In this document: positions 16,159 through 25,979 of the stretch, piece by piece
How positions within the stretch are numbered: the stretch's first letter is position 1
Layout: each line of letters begins with the position of its first letter
Source: an uncultured Magnetospirillum sp.
GTDB taxonomy: Bacteria > Pseudomonadota > Alphaproteobacteria > Rhodospirillales > Magnetospirillaceae
Reading direction: 5' to 3'
Length of the DNA stretch: 40,740 nucleotides
Assembly (NCBI RefSeq): GCF_903853455.1
Contig: NZ_CAINTR010000009.1
Span: 1-40,740, forward strand
The notes under the pieces: generated by a model
Database searches by the model: none
Told to the model about the DNA's origin: nothing
The model's input: the letters and a program-made list of their open reading frames with translations, nothing else
Translations under genes and position numbers: made by a program

Positions 16159-17249
16159 GCCTCTCCACCCGCCTGCTGGCCACCCATGACCGCCGCCTGT
16201 GGCTGGGCCTGGGCGCCTTGGCCCTGCTGCTGCTGGGGGTGGTGCCGGCGCTGAATCTGGCGGTGCCGCCGGACTCCGCCCTCCACGTTCCCAATTACGT
16301 CGTCACCCTGCTGGGCAAGTATCTATGCTACGCCACCCTGGCCCTGGCCATGGATTTGGTCTGGGGCTATTGCGGGGTCCTGTCGCTGGGGCACGGCGCC
16401 TTCTTCGCCCTGGGCGGCTATGCCATGGGCATGTTCATGATGCGCTCCATCGGGACGCGCGGCGTCTATGGCAACGCCGACCTGCCCGACTTCATGGTGT
16501 TCCTCAACTGGAAGGAGCTGCCGTGGTACTGGCTGGGCTTCGACCATTTCTGGTTCGCCGCCCTGATGGCGCTGGCGGTGCCGGGCGCGCTGGCCCTGGT
16601 GTTCGGCTGGCTGGCCTTCCGCTCGCGCATCACCGGCGTCTATCTGTCCATCATCACCCAGGCCATGACCTACGCCCTGATGCTGGCCTTCTTCCGCAAC
16701 GAGATGGGCTTCGGCGGCAATAACGGCCTGACCGACTTCAAGGACATCCTGGGCTTCCCGCTGTCGCAGCCCTCCACCAAGCTGGGACTGTACCTGCTGT
16801 CGGCCCTGGTGCTGGGGCTGGCCTTCCTGCTGGTGCGCTTCGTGGTCACCTCCAAGCTGGGCCGGGTGATGATGGCGGTGCGCGACGCCGAAAGCCGGGT
16901 GCGCTTCCTGGGCTATTCTCCCACCGCGGTCAAGCTGTTCGCCTTCACCCTGTCGGCCATGCTGGCGGGGCTGGCCGGGGCGCTTTACGTGCCGCAGGTG
17001 GGGATCATCAATCCCGGCGAGTTCTCGCCGGCCAATTCCATCGAGATCGCCATCTGGGTGGCGGTGGGCGGGCGCGGCACCCTGGTGGGCGCGGTGCTGG
17101 GCGCCTTCGCGGTCAACGGCGCCAAGACCTGGCTGACCGGGGCCGCGCCGGAGCTGTGGCTGTTCCTGCTGGGAGCCCTGTTCATCGCCGTCACCCTGGG
17201 CCTGCCCAAGGGGCTGTTGGGGCTGTTGAGGACGAACAAGCATGGCTGA
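16155..17249 (+). CDS. urtC: UrtC, urea ABC transporter permease (364 aa)
   Basis: Second inner-membrane permease of the urea transporter, LivM family. About eight to ten hydrophobic segments; LGHGAFFALGGYAMGMFMMR and MMAVRDAESRVRFLGY (EAA-like loop) and WVAVGGRGTLVGAVLGAF are characteristic. Start at ATG 16155 overlaps the urtB stop; the frame is open further upstream but that part is out of phase with urtB coding. Its end overlaps urtD by 8 nt. Confidence 0.93.
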   Translation: MSLSTRLLATHDRRLWLGLGALALLLLGVVPALNLAVPPDSALHVPNYVVTLLGKYLCYATLALAMDLVWGYCGVLSLGHGAFFALGGYAMGMFMMRSIGTRGVYGNADLPDFMVFLNWKELPWYWLGFDHFWFAALMALAVPGALALVFGWLAFRSRITGVYLSIITQAMTYALMLAFFRNEMGFGGNNGLTDFKDILGFPLSQPSTKLGLYLLSALVLGLAFLLVRFVVTSKLGRVMMAVRDAESRVRFLGYSPTAVKLFAFTLSAMLAGLAGALYVPQVGIINPGEFSPANSIEIAIWVAVGGRGTLVGAVLGAFAVNGAKTWLTGAAPELWLFLLGALFIAVTLGLPKGLLGLLRTNKHG

Positions 17250-18039
17250 CGAGTCCAATCCCCAGGACGACCCCCACGGCCCCGGCGTTCCCGCCGCCGG
17301 CTCCATCCTCTATCTGGACGGCGTCACCGTCAGCTTCGACGGGTTCAAGGCGCTGAACAACCTGTCGCTGGTGCTGGAGCCGGGCGAGCTGCGCACCATC
17401 GTCGGCCCCAACGGCGCCGGCAAGACCACCATGATGGACGTCATCACCGGCAAGACCCGCCCCGACAGCGGCGACGTGCTGTTCGATCAGCAGGTGGACC
17501 TGACCCGGCTGGAGGAATCGGCCATCGCCAATCTGGGCATCGGCCGCAAGTTCCAGAAGCCGACGGTGTTCGAGCATCTCAGCGTGTTCGACAATCTGGA
17601 GCTGGCGCTGAAAGCCGAGCGGGGCGCCTTCGCCACCTTGATGTTCCTGCTGAAGGGGGAGCAGCGCGACCGCATCCAGGCGACGCTCGGCCGCATCGGT
17701 CTGGCCGACAAGTCGGGCCAGTTGGCCGGCGCCCTGTCGCACGGCCAGAAGCAGTGGCTGGAAATCGGCATGCTGCTGATGCAGGACCAGCGGCTGCTGC
17801 TGCTGGACGAGCCGGTGGCCGGCATGACCGATGCCGAGACCGAGGCCACCGCCGCGCTGATCCTGGATCTGGCCCGGGACGGCACCCGCTCGCTGGTGGT
17901 GGTGGAGCACGACATGGAATTCGTCCGTGCCCTGGGGGCCAAGGTCACGGTGCTGCACGAGGGCTCGGTGCTGGCCGAGGGCTCGCTGGAAACCATCCAG
18001 GCCGACGCCAAGGTCGTTGAAGTCTATCTGGGGCGCTGA
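17242..18039 (+). CDS. urtD: UrtD, urea ABC transporter ATPase (265 aa)
   Basis: ATPase of the LivG type. Walker A GPNGAGKTT (about 55), signature LSHGQKQWLEI (about 163), Walker B LLLLDEPVAGM (about 185), H-loop VVEHDMEF. The non-canonical signature (LSHGQ) is usual for UrtD. It has a short proline/aspartate-rich N-terminal lead before LYLDGVTVSFDGF. Overlaps urtC by 8 nt; urtE follows after 3 nt. Confidence 0.95.
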   Translation: MADESNPQDDPHGPGVPAAGSILYLDGVTVSFDGFKALNNLSLVLEPGELRTIVGPNGAGKTTMMDVITGKTRPDSGDVLFDQQVDLTRLEESAIANLGIGRKFQKPTVFEHLSVFDNLELALKAERGAFATLMFLLKGEQRDRIQATLGRIGLADKSGQLAGALSHGQKQWLEIGMLLMQDQRLLLLDEPVAGMTDAETEATAALILDLARDGTRSLVVVEHDMEFVRALGAKVTVLHEGSVLAEGSLETIQADAKVVEVYLGR

Positions 18040-18042
18040 ATC

Positions 18043-18753
18043 ATGCTGAACGTGGACGGCATCAACCTCTATTACGGCGCCAGCCACGCGCTGCGGCGGG
18101 TCTCGCTGGAGGCGGGCGCGGGCAAGGTCACCTGCGTGCTGGGCCGCAACGGCGTCGGCAAGACCAGCCTGATGCGCGCCATCATGGGGCTCCAGCCCGT
18201 GAAGGACGGCCGCATCGCCTGGGAGGGCCGCGACATCACCGGCTTGTCGGCGCATCAGCGGGCGCGGGCCGGCATCGGCTTCGTGCCCCAGGGCCGCGAG
18301 ATCTTCGCCCGCCTGACGGTGCGCGAGAACCTGGAGACCGGCTTCGCGCCACTGCCGCGCGGCCGGCGCACCATCCCCGACGCGGTCTTCGAGCTGTTCC
18401 CGGTGCTGAAGACTATGCTGGGCCGGCGCGGCGGCGACCTGTCGGGCGGCCAGCAGCAGCAACTGGCCATCGCGCGGGCCCTGGTCACAAGGCCGCGCCT
18501 GCTGATCCTGGACGAGCCCACCGAGGGTATCCAGCCCTCCATCATCAAGGATATCGGCCGGGTCATCCGCCTGCTGGCCGAGGCCCGCCTGCCGGATTGG
18601 GGACCCATGGCGGTGCTGCTGGTCGAGCAATATTTTGACTTCGCCAAGGAACTGGCCGACGATTTCGCCGTCATGGACCGGGGCGAAGTGGTGCTGTCCG
18701 GTCAGGCCGCCAGCATGGTGGAGGACGATGTTCGACGCTATCTCACCGTCTGA
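18043..18753 (+). CDS. urtE: UrtE, urea ABC transporter ATPase (236 aa)
   Basis: Second ATPase, LivF type: Walker A GRNGVGKTS (about 33), signature LSGGQQQQLAIARAL (about 132), Walker B LLILDEPTEGIQPSI (about 155), H-loop LLVEQYFDF. It pairs with UrtD in a heterodimer driving UrtBC. The last 26 nt overlap the start of ureD, joining urea import to urea hydrolysis in one transcript. Confidence 0.95.
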   Translation: MLNVDGINLYYGASHALRRVSLEAGAGKVTCVLGRNGVGKTSLMRAIMGLQPVKDGRIAWEGRDITGLSAHQRARAGIGFVPQGREIFARLTVRENLETGFAPLPRGRRTIPDAVFELFPVLKTMLGRRGGDLSGGQQQQLAIARALVTRPRLLILDEPTEGIQPSIIKDIGRVIRLLAEARLPDWGPMAVLLVEQYFDFAKELADDFAVMDRGEVVLSGQAASMVEDDVRRYLTV

Positions 18754-19573
18754 CCTCACCCGCATGCACGGCAGGGCGGCGATCACCTTCCGCCGCGCCG
18801 AGGGGGTGGACCGGCTGGCCCATCTGTTCCAGCAGGCGCCGTTGCGGGTGCTGTTCCCCGATCCGCCGGCAGGCGAACCGCCCCAGGCTGCCTTGGTCAC
18901 CACCTCGGGTGGCCTGGCCGGCGGCGACCGGCTGGAGCTGTCGGTGGAAGTCGGGAGCGAGTCCGCCGGTCTGGTGGTGGCCAGCGCCGCCGAGAAAGTC
19001 TACCGCTCCACCGGCCCCGACACCACGGTGGACATTTCGCTGCGGGTGGAGGCCGGCGGCTGGCTGGAGGTCCTGCCGCAGGAGACCATCCTGTTCGAGG
19101 GTGCCCGCCTGCGCCGCCTCACGCGCCTGGAACTGGCGCCCGACGCCCGCGCCCTGGTGGGAGAGATGCTGGTGTTCGGCCGCACCGCCAAGGGCGAACG
19201 CCTCGCCACCGGCCTCGTCCGCGACGCCTGGGAGATCCGCAGGACCGGGCGCCTGATCTGGGCCGACGCCCTCCACCTGGACGGCGATCTGGCGGCGCGA
19301 CTGGCGGCCCCGGCCGGGTTCGGCGGCGCCGTCGCCGGCGCCACCCTGGTGCTGGCGGCGCCCGATCCGGGCCTGCACCGCGACCGGGTGCGCGCACTGC
19401 TGGACGGTTCTGGCGGCCGGGCCGGCGCCACGGTGGTGAACGGTCTGCTGGTGGCGCGCTGGCTGGATGGCGACGCCGCCCGCCTGCGCCGAAGTTTCGG
19501 GAAAGTGTGGGCGGCTCTGCGTCACGCGGCGGCGGGGCTGCCGGAGCGGTTGCCTCGGATCTGGGAGATTTAA
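18728..19573 (+). CDS. ureD: UreD urease accessory protein (281 aa)
   Basis: Scaffold protein that binds apo-urease and recruits UreF and UreG for nickel insertion. Family motifs are [53 protein letters not shown] and [15 protein letters not shown] start at ATG 18728, which has GGAGGA immediately upstream inside urtE; ATG 18764 would remove 12 residues and is the alternative. Length is usual for alphaproteobacterial UreD. Gap to ureA is 2 nt. Confidence 0.93.
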   Translation: MFDAISPSDLTRMHGRAAITFRRAEGVDRLAHLFQQAPLRVLFPDPPAGEPPQAALVTTSGGLAGGDRLELSVEVGSESAGLVVASAAEKVYRSTGPDTTVDISLRVEAGGWLEVLPQETILFEGARLRRLTRLELAPDARALVGEMLVFGRTAKGERLATGLVRDAWEIRRTGRLIWADALHLDGDLAARLAAPAGFGGAVAGATLVLAAPDPGLHRDRVRALLDGSGGRAGATVVNGLLVARWLDGDAARLRRSFGKVWAALRHAAAGLPERLPRIWEI

Positions 19574-19575
19574 GC

Positions 19576-19878
19576 ATGAACTTGAGTCCACGGGAGAAGG
19601 ACAAGCTGCTGGTGGCCATGGCCGCCATGGTGGCGCGGCGGCGGCTGGATCGCGGCGTCAAGCTCAACTACCCCGAGGCGGTGGCGTTGATCACCGATTT
19701 CGTGGTGGAGGGCGCGCGTGACGGCCACAGCGTCGCCGAACTGATGTCGGCGGGGGCCGAGATCCTAACCCGCGCTCAGGTCATGGACGGCATCGCCGAG
19801 ATGATCCACGAGATCCAGGTGGAAGCCACCTTCCCCGACGGCACCAAGCTGGTGACCGTCCACAACCCGATCCGCTGA
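19576..19878 (+). CDS. ureA: UreA, urease gamma subunit (100 aa)
   Basis: Smallest structural subunit of nickel urease. Standard 100-residue length and motifs [37 protein letters not shown], and the C-terminal [20 protein letters not shown] 19576 lies 2 nt after the ureD stop, which is preceded by the GGGAG of the ureD end acting as ribosome binding site. Works as UreABC trimers in the cytoplasm. Confidence 0.97.
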   Translation: MNLSPREKDKLLVAMAAMVARRRLDRGVKLNYPEAVALITDFVVEGARDGHSVAELMSAGAEILTRAQVMDGIAEMIHEIQVEATFPDGTKLVTVHNPIR

Positions 19879-19889
19879 AGGGGACCGCC

Positions 19890-20201
19890 ATGATTCCGGG
19901 GGAAATCATCACCGCGCCGGGCGAGATCGTGCTGAACGACGGCCGCCCTACGGTCACCGTCACGGTGGCCAACACCGGCGACCGGCCGATCCAGGTGGGC
20001 AGCCACTACCACTTCTTCGAGACCAATGCCGCCCTGGCCTTCGACCGGGCCAAGGCGCGGGGCTTCCGCCTCGACATCCCCGCCGGGACGGCGGTGCGGT
20101 TCGAGCCCGGCCAAAGCCGCGACGTCACCCTGGTCGCCTATGCCGGCTCCGGCGAGGTCTGGGGCTTCAACGGTCTGGTCAACGGCAAGCTGGGGGGCTG
20201 A
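19890..20201 (+). CDS. ureB: UreB, urease beta subunit (103 aa)
   Basis: Beta subunit of urease with the full set of family motifs: [64 protein letters not shown] and [10 protein letters not shown]. Usual length for a separate bacterial beta chain, so not fused to gamma or alpha. Start at ATG 19890, 11 nt after ureA with GGGGA before it. Confidence 0.97.
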   Translation: MIPGEIITAPGEIVLNDGRPTVTVTVANTGDRPIQVGSHYHFFETNAALAFDRAKARGFRLDIPAGTAVRFEPGQSRDVTLVAYAGSGEVWGFNGLVNGKLGG

Positions 20202-20204
20202 TCC

Positions 20205-21911
20205 ATGGCATTTCGCATCGAACGCAAGGCCTATGCCGCCATGTTCGGCCCCACCACCGGCGACAAGGTCCGCCTGGGCGACACCAATCTGGTGATCGAG
20301 GTGGAGAAGGATTTCACCACCTATGGCGAGGAGGTGAAGTTCGGCGGCGGCAAGGTCATCCGCGACGGCCAGGGCCAGTCGCAGCGGTCGCGGTCCGAGG
20401 GCGCGGTGGACACCGTCATCACCAACGCCCTGATCCTCGACCACTGGGGGGTGGTCAAGGCCGATATCGGGCTGAAGGACGGCCGCATCGCCGCCATCGG
20501 CAAGGCCGGTAATCCCGACATCCAGTCGGGCATCGACATCGTCATCGGCCCCGGCACCGAAATCATCGCCGGCGAAGGCCGCATCGTCACCGCCGGCGGC
20601 ATCGATTCCCACATCCATTTCATCTGCCCGCAGCAGGTCGAGGACGCGCTGTATTCCGGCGTGACCACCCTGCTGGGCGGCGGCACCGGTCCGGCCGAGG
20701 GCACCAACGCCACCACCTGCACCCCGGGGCCGTGGCATCTGGGGCGCATGCTGCAAGCCGCCGAGGGCCTGCCGGTCAATCTCGGCTTCTTCGGCAAGGG
20801 CAACGCCACAAGGCCGGAAGGGCTGGAGGAGATGATCCGGGGCGGCGCCTGCGGTCTCAAGTTGCACGAGGATTGGGGCACCACCCCGGCCGCCATCGAT
20901 GCCTGCCTGTCGGTGGCCGAGCGCTTCGACGTCCAGGTCGCCATCCACACCGACACCTTGAACGAATCCGGCTTCGTCGAGAACACCGTCGCCGCCTTCA
21001 AGGGCCGCACCATCCACGCCTTCCACACCGAAGGCGCCGGCGGCGGCCATGCCCCCGACATCATCAAGCTGTGCGGCATCGCCAACGTCCTGCCGTCATC
21101 GACCAACCCGACCCGGCCCTTCACGGTCAACACGGTGGACGAGCATCTGGACATGCTGATGGTCTGCCACCACCTGGATCCGCGCATCCCGGAAGACGTC
21201 GCCTTCGCCGAAAGCCGCATCCGGCGGGAAACCATCGCCGCCGAGGATATCCTGCACGACCTGGGGGCCATGAGCATGATGAGCTCGGACAGCCAGGCCA
21301 TGGGCCGCATCGGCGAGGTCATCACCCGGACCTGGCAGACCGCCCATAAGATGAAGGCCCAGCGGGGTAATCTGCCCGGCGAGGCCGGCAACGACAATGC
21401 CCGCGCCAAGCGCTATATCGCCAAATACACCATCAACCCCGCCGTCACCCATGGCATTTCCACCCATGTGGGCTCGGTGGCGGTGGGCAAGCTGGCCGAT
21501 CTGGTGATCTGGAAGCCGGCCTTCTTCGGGGTGAAGCCCGATCTGGTGCTGAAATGCGGCAGCATCGCCGCCGCCCTGATGGGCGATCCCAACGCCTCGA
21601 TCCCGACGCCGCAGCCGGTGCATTACCGGCCCATGTTCGGAGCCTTCGGCCGCGCGCTTCAGGCCAGCGCGGTGACCTTCGTCTCCCAGGCCGGCATCGA
21701 GGCCGACCTGACCCGCAAGCTCGACCTCAAACGCCCGCTGCTGGCGGTGGCGGGCACCCGCGGCCTGACCAAGGCCGACATGGTCCACAACGACGCCCTG
21801 CCCCACCTGGAGGTGGACCCGGAAACCTACGAGGTGCGCGCCGACGGCCAGTTGCTGACCTGCGAGCCGGCGGCGGAGCTGCCGCTGGCCCAGCGCTACT
21901 TCCTGTTCTAG
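20205..21911 (+). CDS. ureC: UreC, urease alpha subunit, catalytic (568 aa)
   Basis: Hydrolyses urea to ammonia and carbamate at a di-nickel centre. Seen: [14 protein letters not shown] (Ni-binding HxH), the lysine to be carbamylated in GLKLHEDWG (about Lys219), [27 protein letters not shown], the mobile-flap region MVCHHLDP, and [12 protein letters not shown]. Length matches bacterial alpha subunits. All nickel ligands I can recognise are present, so an active enzyme is expected. ureE follows after 2 nt. Confidence 0.97.
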   Translation: MAFRIERKAYAAMFGPTTGDKVRLGDTNLVIEVEKDFTTYGEEVKFGGGKVIRDGQGQSQRSRSEGAVDTVITNALILDHWGVVKADIGLKDGRIAAIGKAGNPDIQSGIDIVIGPGTEIIAGEGRIVTAGGIDSHIHFICPQQVEDALYSGVTTLLGGGTGPAEGTNATTCTPGPWHLGRMLQAAEGLPVNLGFFGKGNATRPEGLEEMIRGGACGLKLHEDWGTTPAAIDACLSVAERFDVQVAIHTDTLNESGFVENTVAAFKGRTIHAFHTEGAGGGHAPDIIKLCGIANVLPSSTNPTRPFTVNTVDEHLDMLMVCHHLDPRIPEDVAFAESRIRRETIAAEDILHDLGAMSMMSSDSQAMGRIGEVITRTWQTAHKMKAQRGNLPGEAGNDNARAKRYIAKYTINPAVTHGISTHVGSVAVGKLADLVIWKPAFFGVKPDLVLKCGSIAAALMGDPNASIPTPQPVHYRPMFGAFGRALQASAVTFVSQAGIEADLTRKLDLKRPLLAVAGTRGLTKADMVHNDALPHLEVDPETYEVRADGQLLTCEPAAELPLAQRYFLF

Positions 21912-21913
21912 CC

Positions 21914-22384
21914 ATGCGTAGGGCCATCGCAATCTGTCCCCTCGATCCGCTCCGGCAGGTGGGAACCGTCACCCTCGCCGCCCATGACCGCCACCGGCGG
22001 CGCATCCGCATGACCGACGATGACGGCGAGGACTTCCTCCTCGACCTGCCGTCGGCCACCTATTTACGCGATGGCGACGGGTTGGCGCTGGACGACGGCG
22101 GCATCGTCGCCGTGCGCGCCGCCCTGGAGGAGGTGGCCGATATCCACGCCGCCTCGCCCGAGCAGGCGGCGCGTCTGGCCTGGCATGTGGGCAACCGTCA
22201 TGTGCCGGTGCAGGTGCTGCCCGGCGGGGGGCTGCGGCTGGCCGCCGACCCGGTGCTGCTGGCCCTGGCCGAGTGCCTGGGGGCCGAGGTGACCCGCCAC
22301 CGCGCCGCCTTTCAGCCCGAGCCGGGAGCCTACGACCCCCACGGCCTGCTGGCCGCCCCCGATCCGTTGGTGAGGTGGGGATGA
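21914..22384 (+). CDS. ureE: UreE urease accessory nickel chaperone (156 aa)
   Basis: Delivers Ni(II) to the UreDFG-apourease complex. The N-terminal peptide-binding domain and the C-terminal metal-binding domain with GNRHVPVQV are visible. The histidine-rich tail found in Klebsiella UreE is absent; the C-terminus ([16 protein letters not shown]) is short, so nickel storage capacity is probably low. Start at ATG 21914; its stop overlaps ureF by 4 nt (ATGA). Confidence 0.92.
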   Translation: MRRAIAICPLDPLRQVGTVTLAAHDRHRRRIRMTDDDGEDFLLDLPSATYLRDGDGLALDDGGIVAVRAALEEVADIHAASPEQAARLAWHVGNRHVPVQVLPGGGLRLAADPVLLALAECLGAEVTRHRAAFQPEPGAYDPHGLLAAPDPLVRWG

Positions 22385-23060
22385 GCGTCTCCTCCTCCCT
22401 GCTACGGCTGATGGCGTGGCTGTCGCCGGCCTTCCCGGTGGGGGCGTTCAGCTATTCCCACGGGCTGGAATACGCGGTGGAGGCCGGGCTGGTGGGCGAC
22501 CTCGCCGCCACGGTGGACTGGGTGAAGACCTTGCTTCTCCACGGCAGCGGCCGGATCGACGCCGACCTGTTCCTCGCCGCCTATGCCGCCGAGACGGAGG
22601 AGGCGCTGGACCGGGTGGTGGATCTGGCCGAGGCGTGGCGCGGCAGCCAGGAACTGGCGCTGGAATCCGCCGCGCAGGGAACCGCCTTCGTCATCGCCGT
22701 CGCCGCCGCCTGGCCCGATCCGTGGTGGGATCGCTGGCGCGCCCGCCTGAAGGCGATGGAGCGGTCCCCGGCCTACGCGGTGGCGGTGGCGGTGGCGGCG
22801 CGCCGCGCCGGCATTGCCGCGCCGGACGCCCTGGCCGCTTTCCTGCATGCCTTCGCCGCCAATCTGGTGTCGGCGGCGGTGCGGCTGGTCCCGCTGGGCC
22901 AGAGCGACGGCCAGCGGGCTGTCGCCGCCCTGGAGGCGGTGGTGCTGGAGGTGGTGGCGGCGGCGCGGACCCGCCCGCCGGAGGATCGCGGCGCCGCCAC
23001 CCCCATGCTGGACTGGTGCAGCATGAACCACGAAACCCAATATACGAGGCTGTTCCGATC

Positions 23061-23064
<4 letters not shown>
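22381..23064 (+). CDS. ureF: UreF urease accessory protein (227 aa)
   Basis: GTPase-modulating accessory factor of the urease maturation complex. Family motifs [25 protein letters not shown] near the start, ESAAQGTAF in the middle, and the C-terminal [17 protein letters not shown], which is strongly conserved. Start and stop overlap ureE and ureG, respectively, by 4 nt each. Confidence 0.95.
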
Positions 23065-23663
<599 letters not shown>

Positions 23664-23671
23664 AAACCAAA

Positions 23672-23698
23672 ACGCGGCCGCCGGGATGGCGGCCGCGT
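23672..23698. terminator. hairpin between convergent ureG and the secreted-protein gene
   Basis: Perfect 11-bp stem, arms ACGCGGCCGCC (23672-23682) and GGCGGCCGCGT (23688-23698), 5-nt loop. On the minus strand it is followed by TTTTGGTTT, so it best fits an intrinsic terminator for the 23717-25783 gene; on the plus strand the T-tract is poor, but the stem may still stop the urease transcript. Confidence 0.8.
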
Positions 23699-23716
23699 CG
23701 TGATCCTGTCGTTTGC

Positions 23717-25783
23717 CTAGGCCTGGGCCAGCAGCAGACGGTCGTTCTGGTTGGCCGGCGGCTGCACCACCGAGACATTGGCCGAGCCCGAACCGAGGCC
23801 GGTGCTGTCGGCCAGGGCCAGCGACGGAGCGGTCCCGGCCAGCGGCGACACGCCGGCGAAGTAGTTGGTGCTGTCGCCAACCGCGCCCTGGGTCGGCTTG
23901 AGAGCCTCGCCGCTGTAGATCGCCTGGGTGGTGCCGCCCGAGGCCACCGTCGGCAGGGTGCCGGTCTTGCCCACCGTCAGGTCGTAGTTGGTGTCGCCCA
24001 GATAGTCGTCGATCCGGATGGTGTAGCTGCCGGTGGACAGGGTGCCGGTCAGCTTGCAGGCCAGATTGTTGTATTGGTAGCCATAGGCCGATCCCACCAG
24101 GGCGCCGGTGTTGGTGTTGTAGACCCACAGGTCGACCTGCCCGGTCATGTTGGACAGTTGGACATCGACCGAGGCCGACGGCCCCGCCACCGAGAAGGTG
24201 AACCAATCGTACTTGTCGGTGGAGCCGACCCATTCGGTGGCCTTGGTGGCGTAGCTGGCCTTGTCCACGGCGCCGAAATTGCGGAAGGTCTTCTCGTCGT
24301 TCTGGTTGGTCTGGTCGTACAGGCTGACGATGCGGCCGGTATCGGCAACGCCCCAGGTCTTGCCGTCGAACGCCTTGACCTCGATGGCCTCGGACGACGA
24401 TCCGGACGAAGACGCGGTATAGGTCAACTGCGACAGCTGGGCGGCGGTAATGGTGGTCCATTGCCCCACCGCCTGCTTGGCGCCGTTCAGCGAGATGTAA
24501 CCGCCATTGGAGCCGTCGTCGCGCACCATGTACTGGGTGATGGCGTCGTTGTCGGCGTCGGTGCTGCGAAACAAGGTGGACAGCGCCACCGACTTGCCGA
24601 CCCCCAGATCGGTGATCGGGGTGAACAAGGTGGTCGGCGCGATGTTGGCCGCCGACGAGGCGGTGCCGCTGTCGCGGAACACCACCACCGTGCTCTGGTT
24701 GATGTAGGGGGTGTAGTCGGTGATCTTGCGCTCGACCACATAGAGATCGGTGGGATCGCCGCCAGCCTTGTTCAGGTAGGCGCCGGAATTGTCCACCAGA
24801 TAGGCGGTGCCGTTGACCACCCGGTCGATGGTGAAGATGTGGCCGTAATTGGCGCCGGTCCAGCCCAGTTCGACGATGTCGCCGGCCTGCAGCGTGCTTG
24901 CCCAGTTGGCCTTGACGCCGTTATAGGCGTCGTAGGCGACGTTCCATTGGCCGTTGCTCGTGGCCGCCGCCGCGCTGATCCAGCCGGAATTGATCGGCAG
25001 CGCCGCCCCGGCGGTGGCCGAGATGTCGCAAGCCAGGTTCCAGCAGCCGCTGGCATCCCAGACCTGACCGATCATCGACTGGGCGACGCTGGCGATCTCG
25101 GCGGCGGTGGCGAGGCCAGGGGTCTTGTCGACGGTGGTGGCGTGGGTCACCACCTCGACGTTGCGGCTGGTCAGCACCGTGCCCTTGGCGTCATAGGCGT
25201 ACATGGAAAAATTCTCGACCCGGTTTTCCTGGGTCGAGGCGGCGAAGGTGAAGTCCGACAGGGTCTCGCCGTTGGCGGTCACGTACTGGCCGTTGACCAG
25301 GGCGAAATTCAAGGTGAAGCCGCCGGCCTTGTAGGTGGCGCCGTTGGTGGCGGTCAGGGTGCCGTAATTATAGCTCTCCTTGCCGGCATAGGCGTCGCGG
25401 TCGTAGAGGCTGACCGAGATATAGGCCGGGGCGGTGGCGCCCACCGAGCTGACCGAGAACATGCTGCCCAGGTTGTAGAGTGCGCTGGGCTTGGCCACAT
25501 AGGCCTGCCGCGCCGCGCTGATCAGGTAGGCATTGGCGGCGCTGCCGACCTGGCCGTTGTAGGTGCCGATACCCGGCTGCGGCGTCAGGGCGGCGGCGGC
25601 GCCGGCTTCGCCCGGAGCCATGGTGTCGTCGGAGACGGCGACACTCGCGGTCGCGACCGTGTCCTTGCTGGAAGCGGCGGCGACGGCGAATTGAGCGTCC
25701 CCGAAACCCGTGCCACTGAAAAGGGAGGCGAATTCATCGCCCAGATCCAAGCCCGCCAAGCGTGCGTTTCTACTGCTGGCCAT
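23717..25783 (-). CDS. large secreted protein with cysteine-hydrolase-like and PPC domains, probable type I secretion substrate (688 aa)
   Basis: No N-terminal signal peptide is seen; the sequence is acidic, rich in Gly, Thr, Ser and Ala, and nearly cysteine-free apart from the hydrolase-like patch and one near residue 575, as in type I secretion substrates. About residues 225-345 resemble an NlpC/P60- or CHAP-like hydrolase: IGQVWDASGCWNLACDIS with a candidate Cys near 246, NYGHIFTIDRV with a His near 315, and VDNSG. A cadherin-like segment follows (STDADNDAITQYMV, VKAFDGKTWG; about 385-490), then a PPC-like beta domain (DKYDWFTFSVAG to DTNYDLTVGK; about 525-610). No GGxGxD RTX nonapeptides. 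Start at ATG 25783 with GGGGAAA upstream. An AT-rich stretch at 25880-25910 with palindrome AATTCGAATT may hold the promoter. Substrate status rests on the secretion operon next to it. Confidence 0.65.
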   Translation of the reverse strand: MASSRNARLAGLDLGDEFASLFSGTGFGDAQFAVAAASSKDTVATASVAVSDDTMAPGEAGAAAALTPQPGIGTYNGQVGSAANAYLISAARQAYVAKPSALYNLGSMFSVSSVGATAPAYISVSLYDRDAYAGKESYNYGTLTATNGATYKAGGFTLNFALVNGQYVTANGETLSDFTFAASTQENRVENFSMYAYDAKGTVLTSRNVEVVTHATTVDKTPGLATAAEIASVAQSMIGQVWDASGCWNLACDISATAGAALPINSGWISAAAATSNGQWNVAYDAYNGVKANWASTLQAGDIVELGWTGANYGHIFTIDRVVNGTAYLVDNSGAYLNKAGGDPTDLYVVERKITDYTPYINQSTVVVFRDSGTASSAANIAPTTLFTPITDLGVGKSVALSTLFRSTDADNDAITQYMVRDDGSNGGYISLNGAKQAVGQWTTITAAQLSQLTYTASSSGSSSEAIEVKAFDGKTWGVADTGRIVSLYDQTNQNDEKTFRNFGAVDKASYATKATEWVGSTDKYDWFTFSVAGPSASVDVQLSNMTGQVDLWVYNTNTGALVGSAYGYQYNNLACKLTGTLSTGSYTIRIDDYLGDTNYDLTVGKTGTLPTVASGGTTQAIYSGEALKPTQGAVGDSTNYFAGVSPLAGTAPSLALADSTGLGSGSANVSVVQPPANQNDRLLLAQA

Positions 25784-25979
25784 GATGTGGTTTCCCCGTT
25801 TCGAACCCCGCATGAAGGTGCGGTTCCCTACCCTGAACCGACACTACCCCCGTTTCTGGGAAGGATCTGTGGAGCGGTTCACATTCCATATATAATTCGA
25901 ATTGGGTTGCGGAGTCATTAACGACAATTCGATAAGCGTTTGAAAACTAACGCCTTTTCCATCAGGTGAACACCCGAGA

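Noticed and set aside
23717-25783. RTX toxin or hemolysin label for the secreted protein
   Set aside because: No GGxGxDxUx nonapeptide repeats can be found in the sequence.
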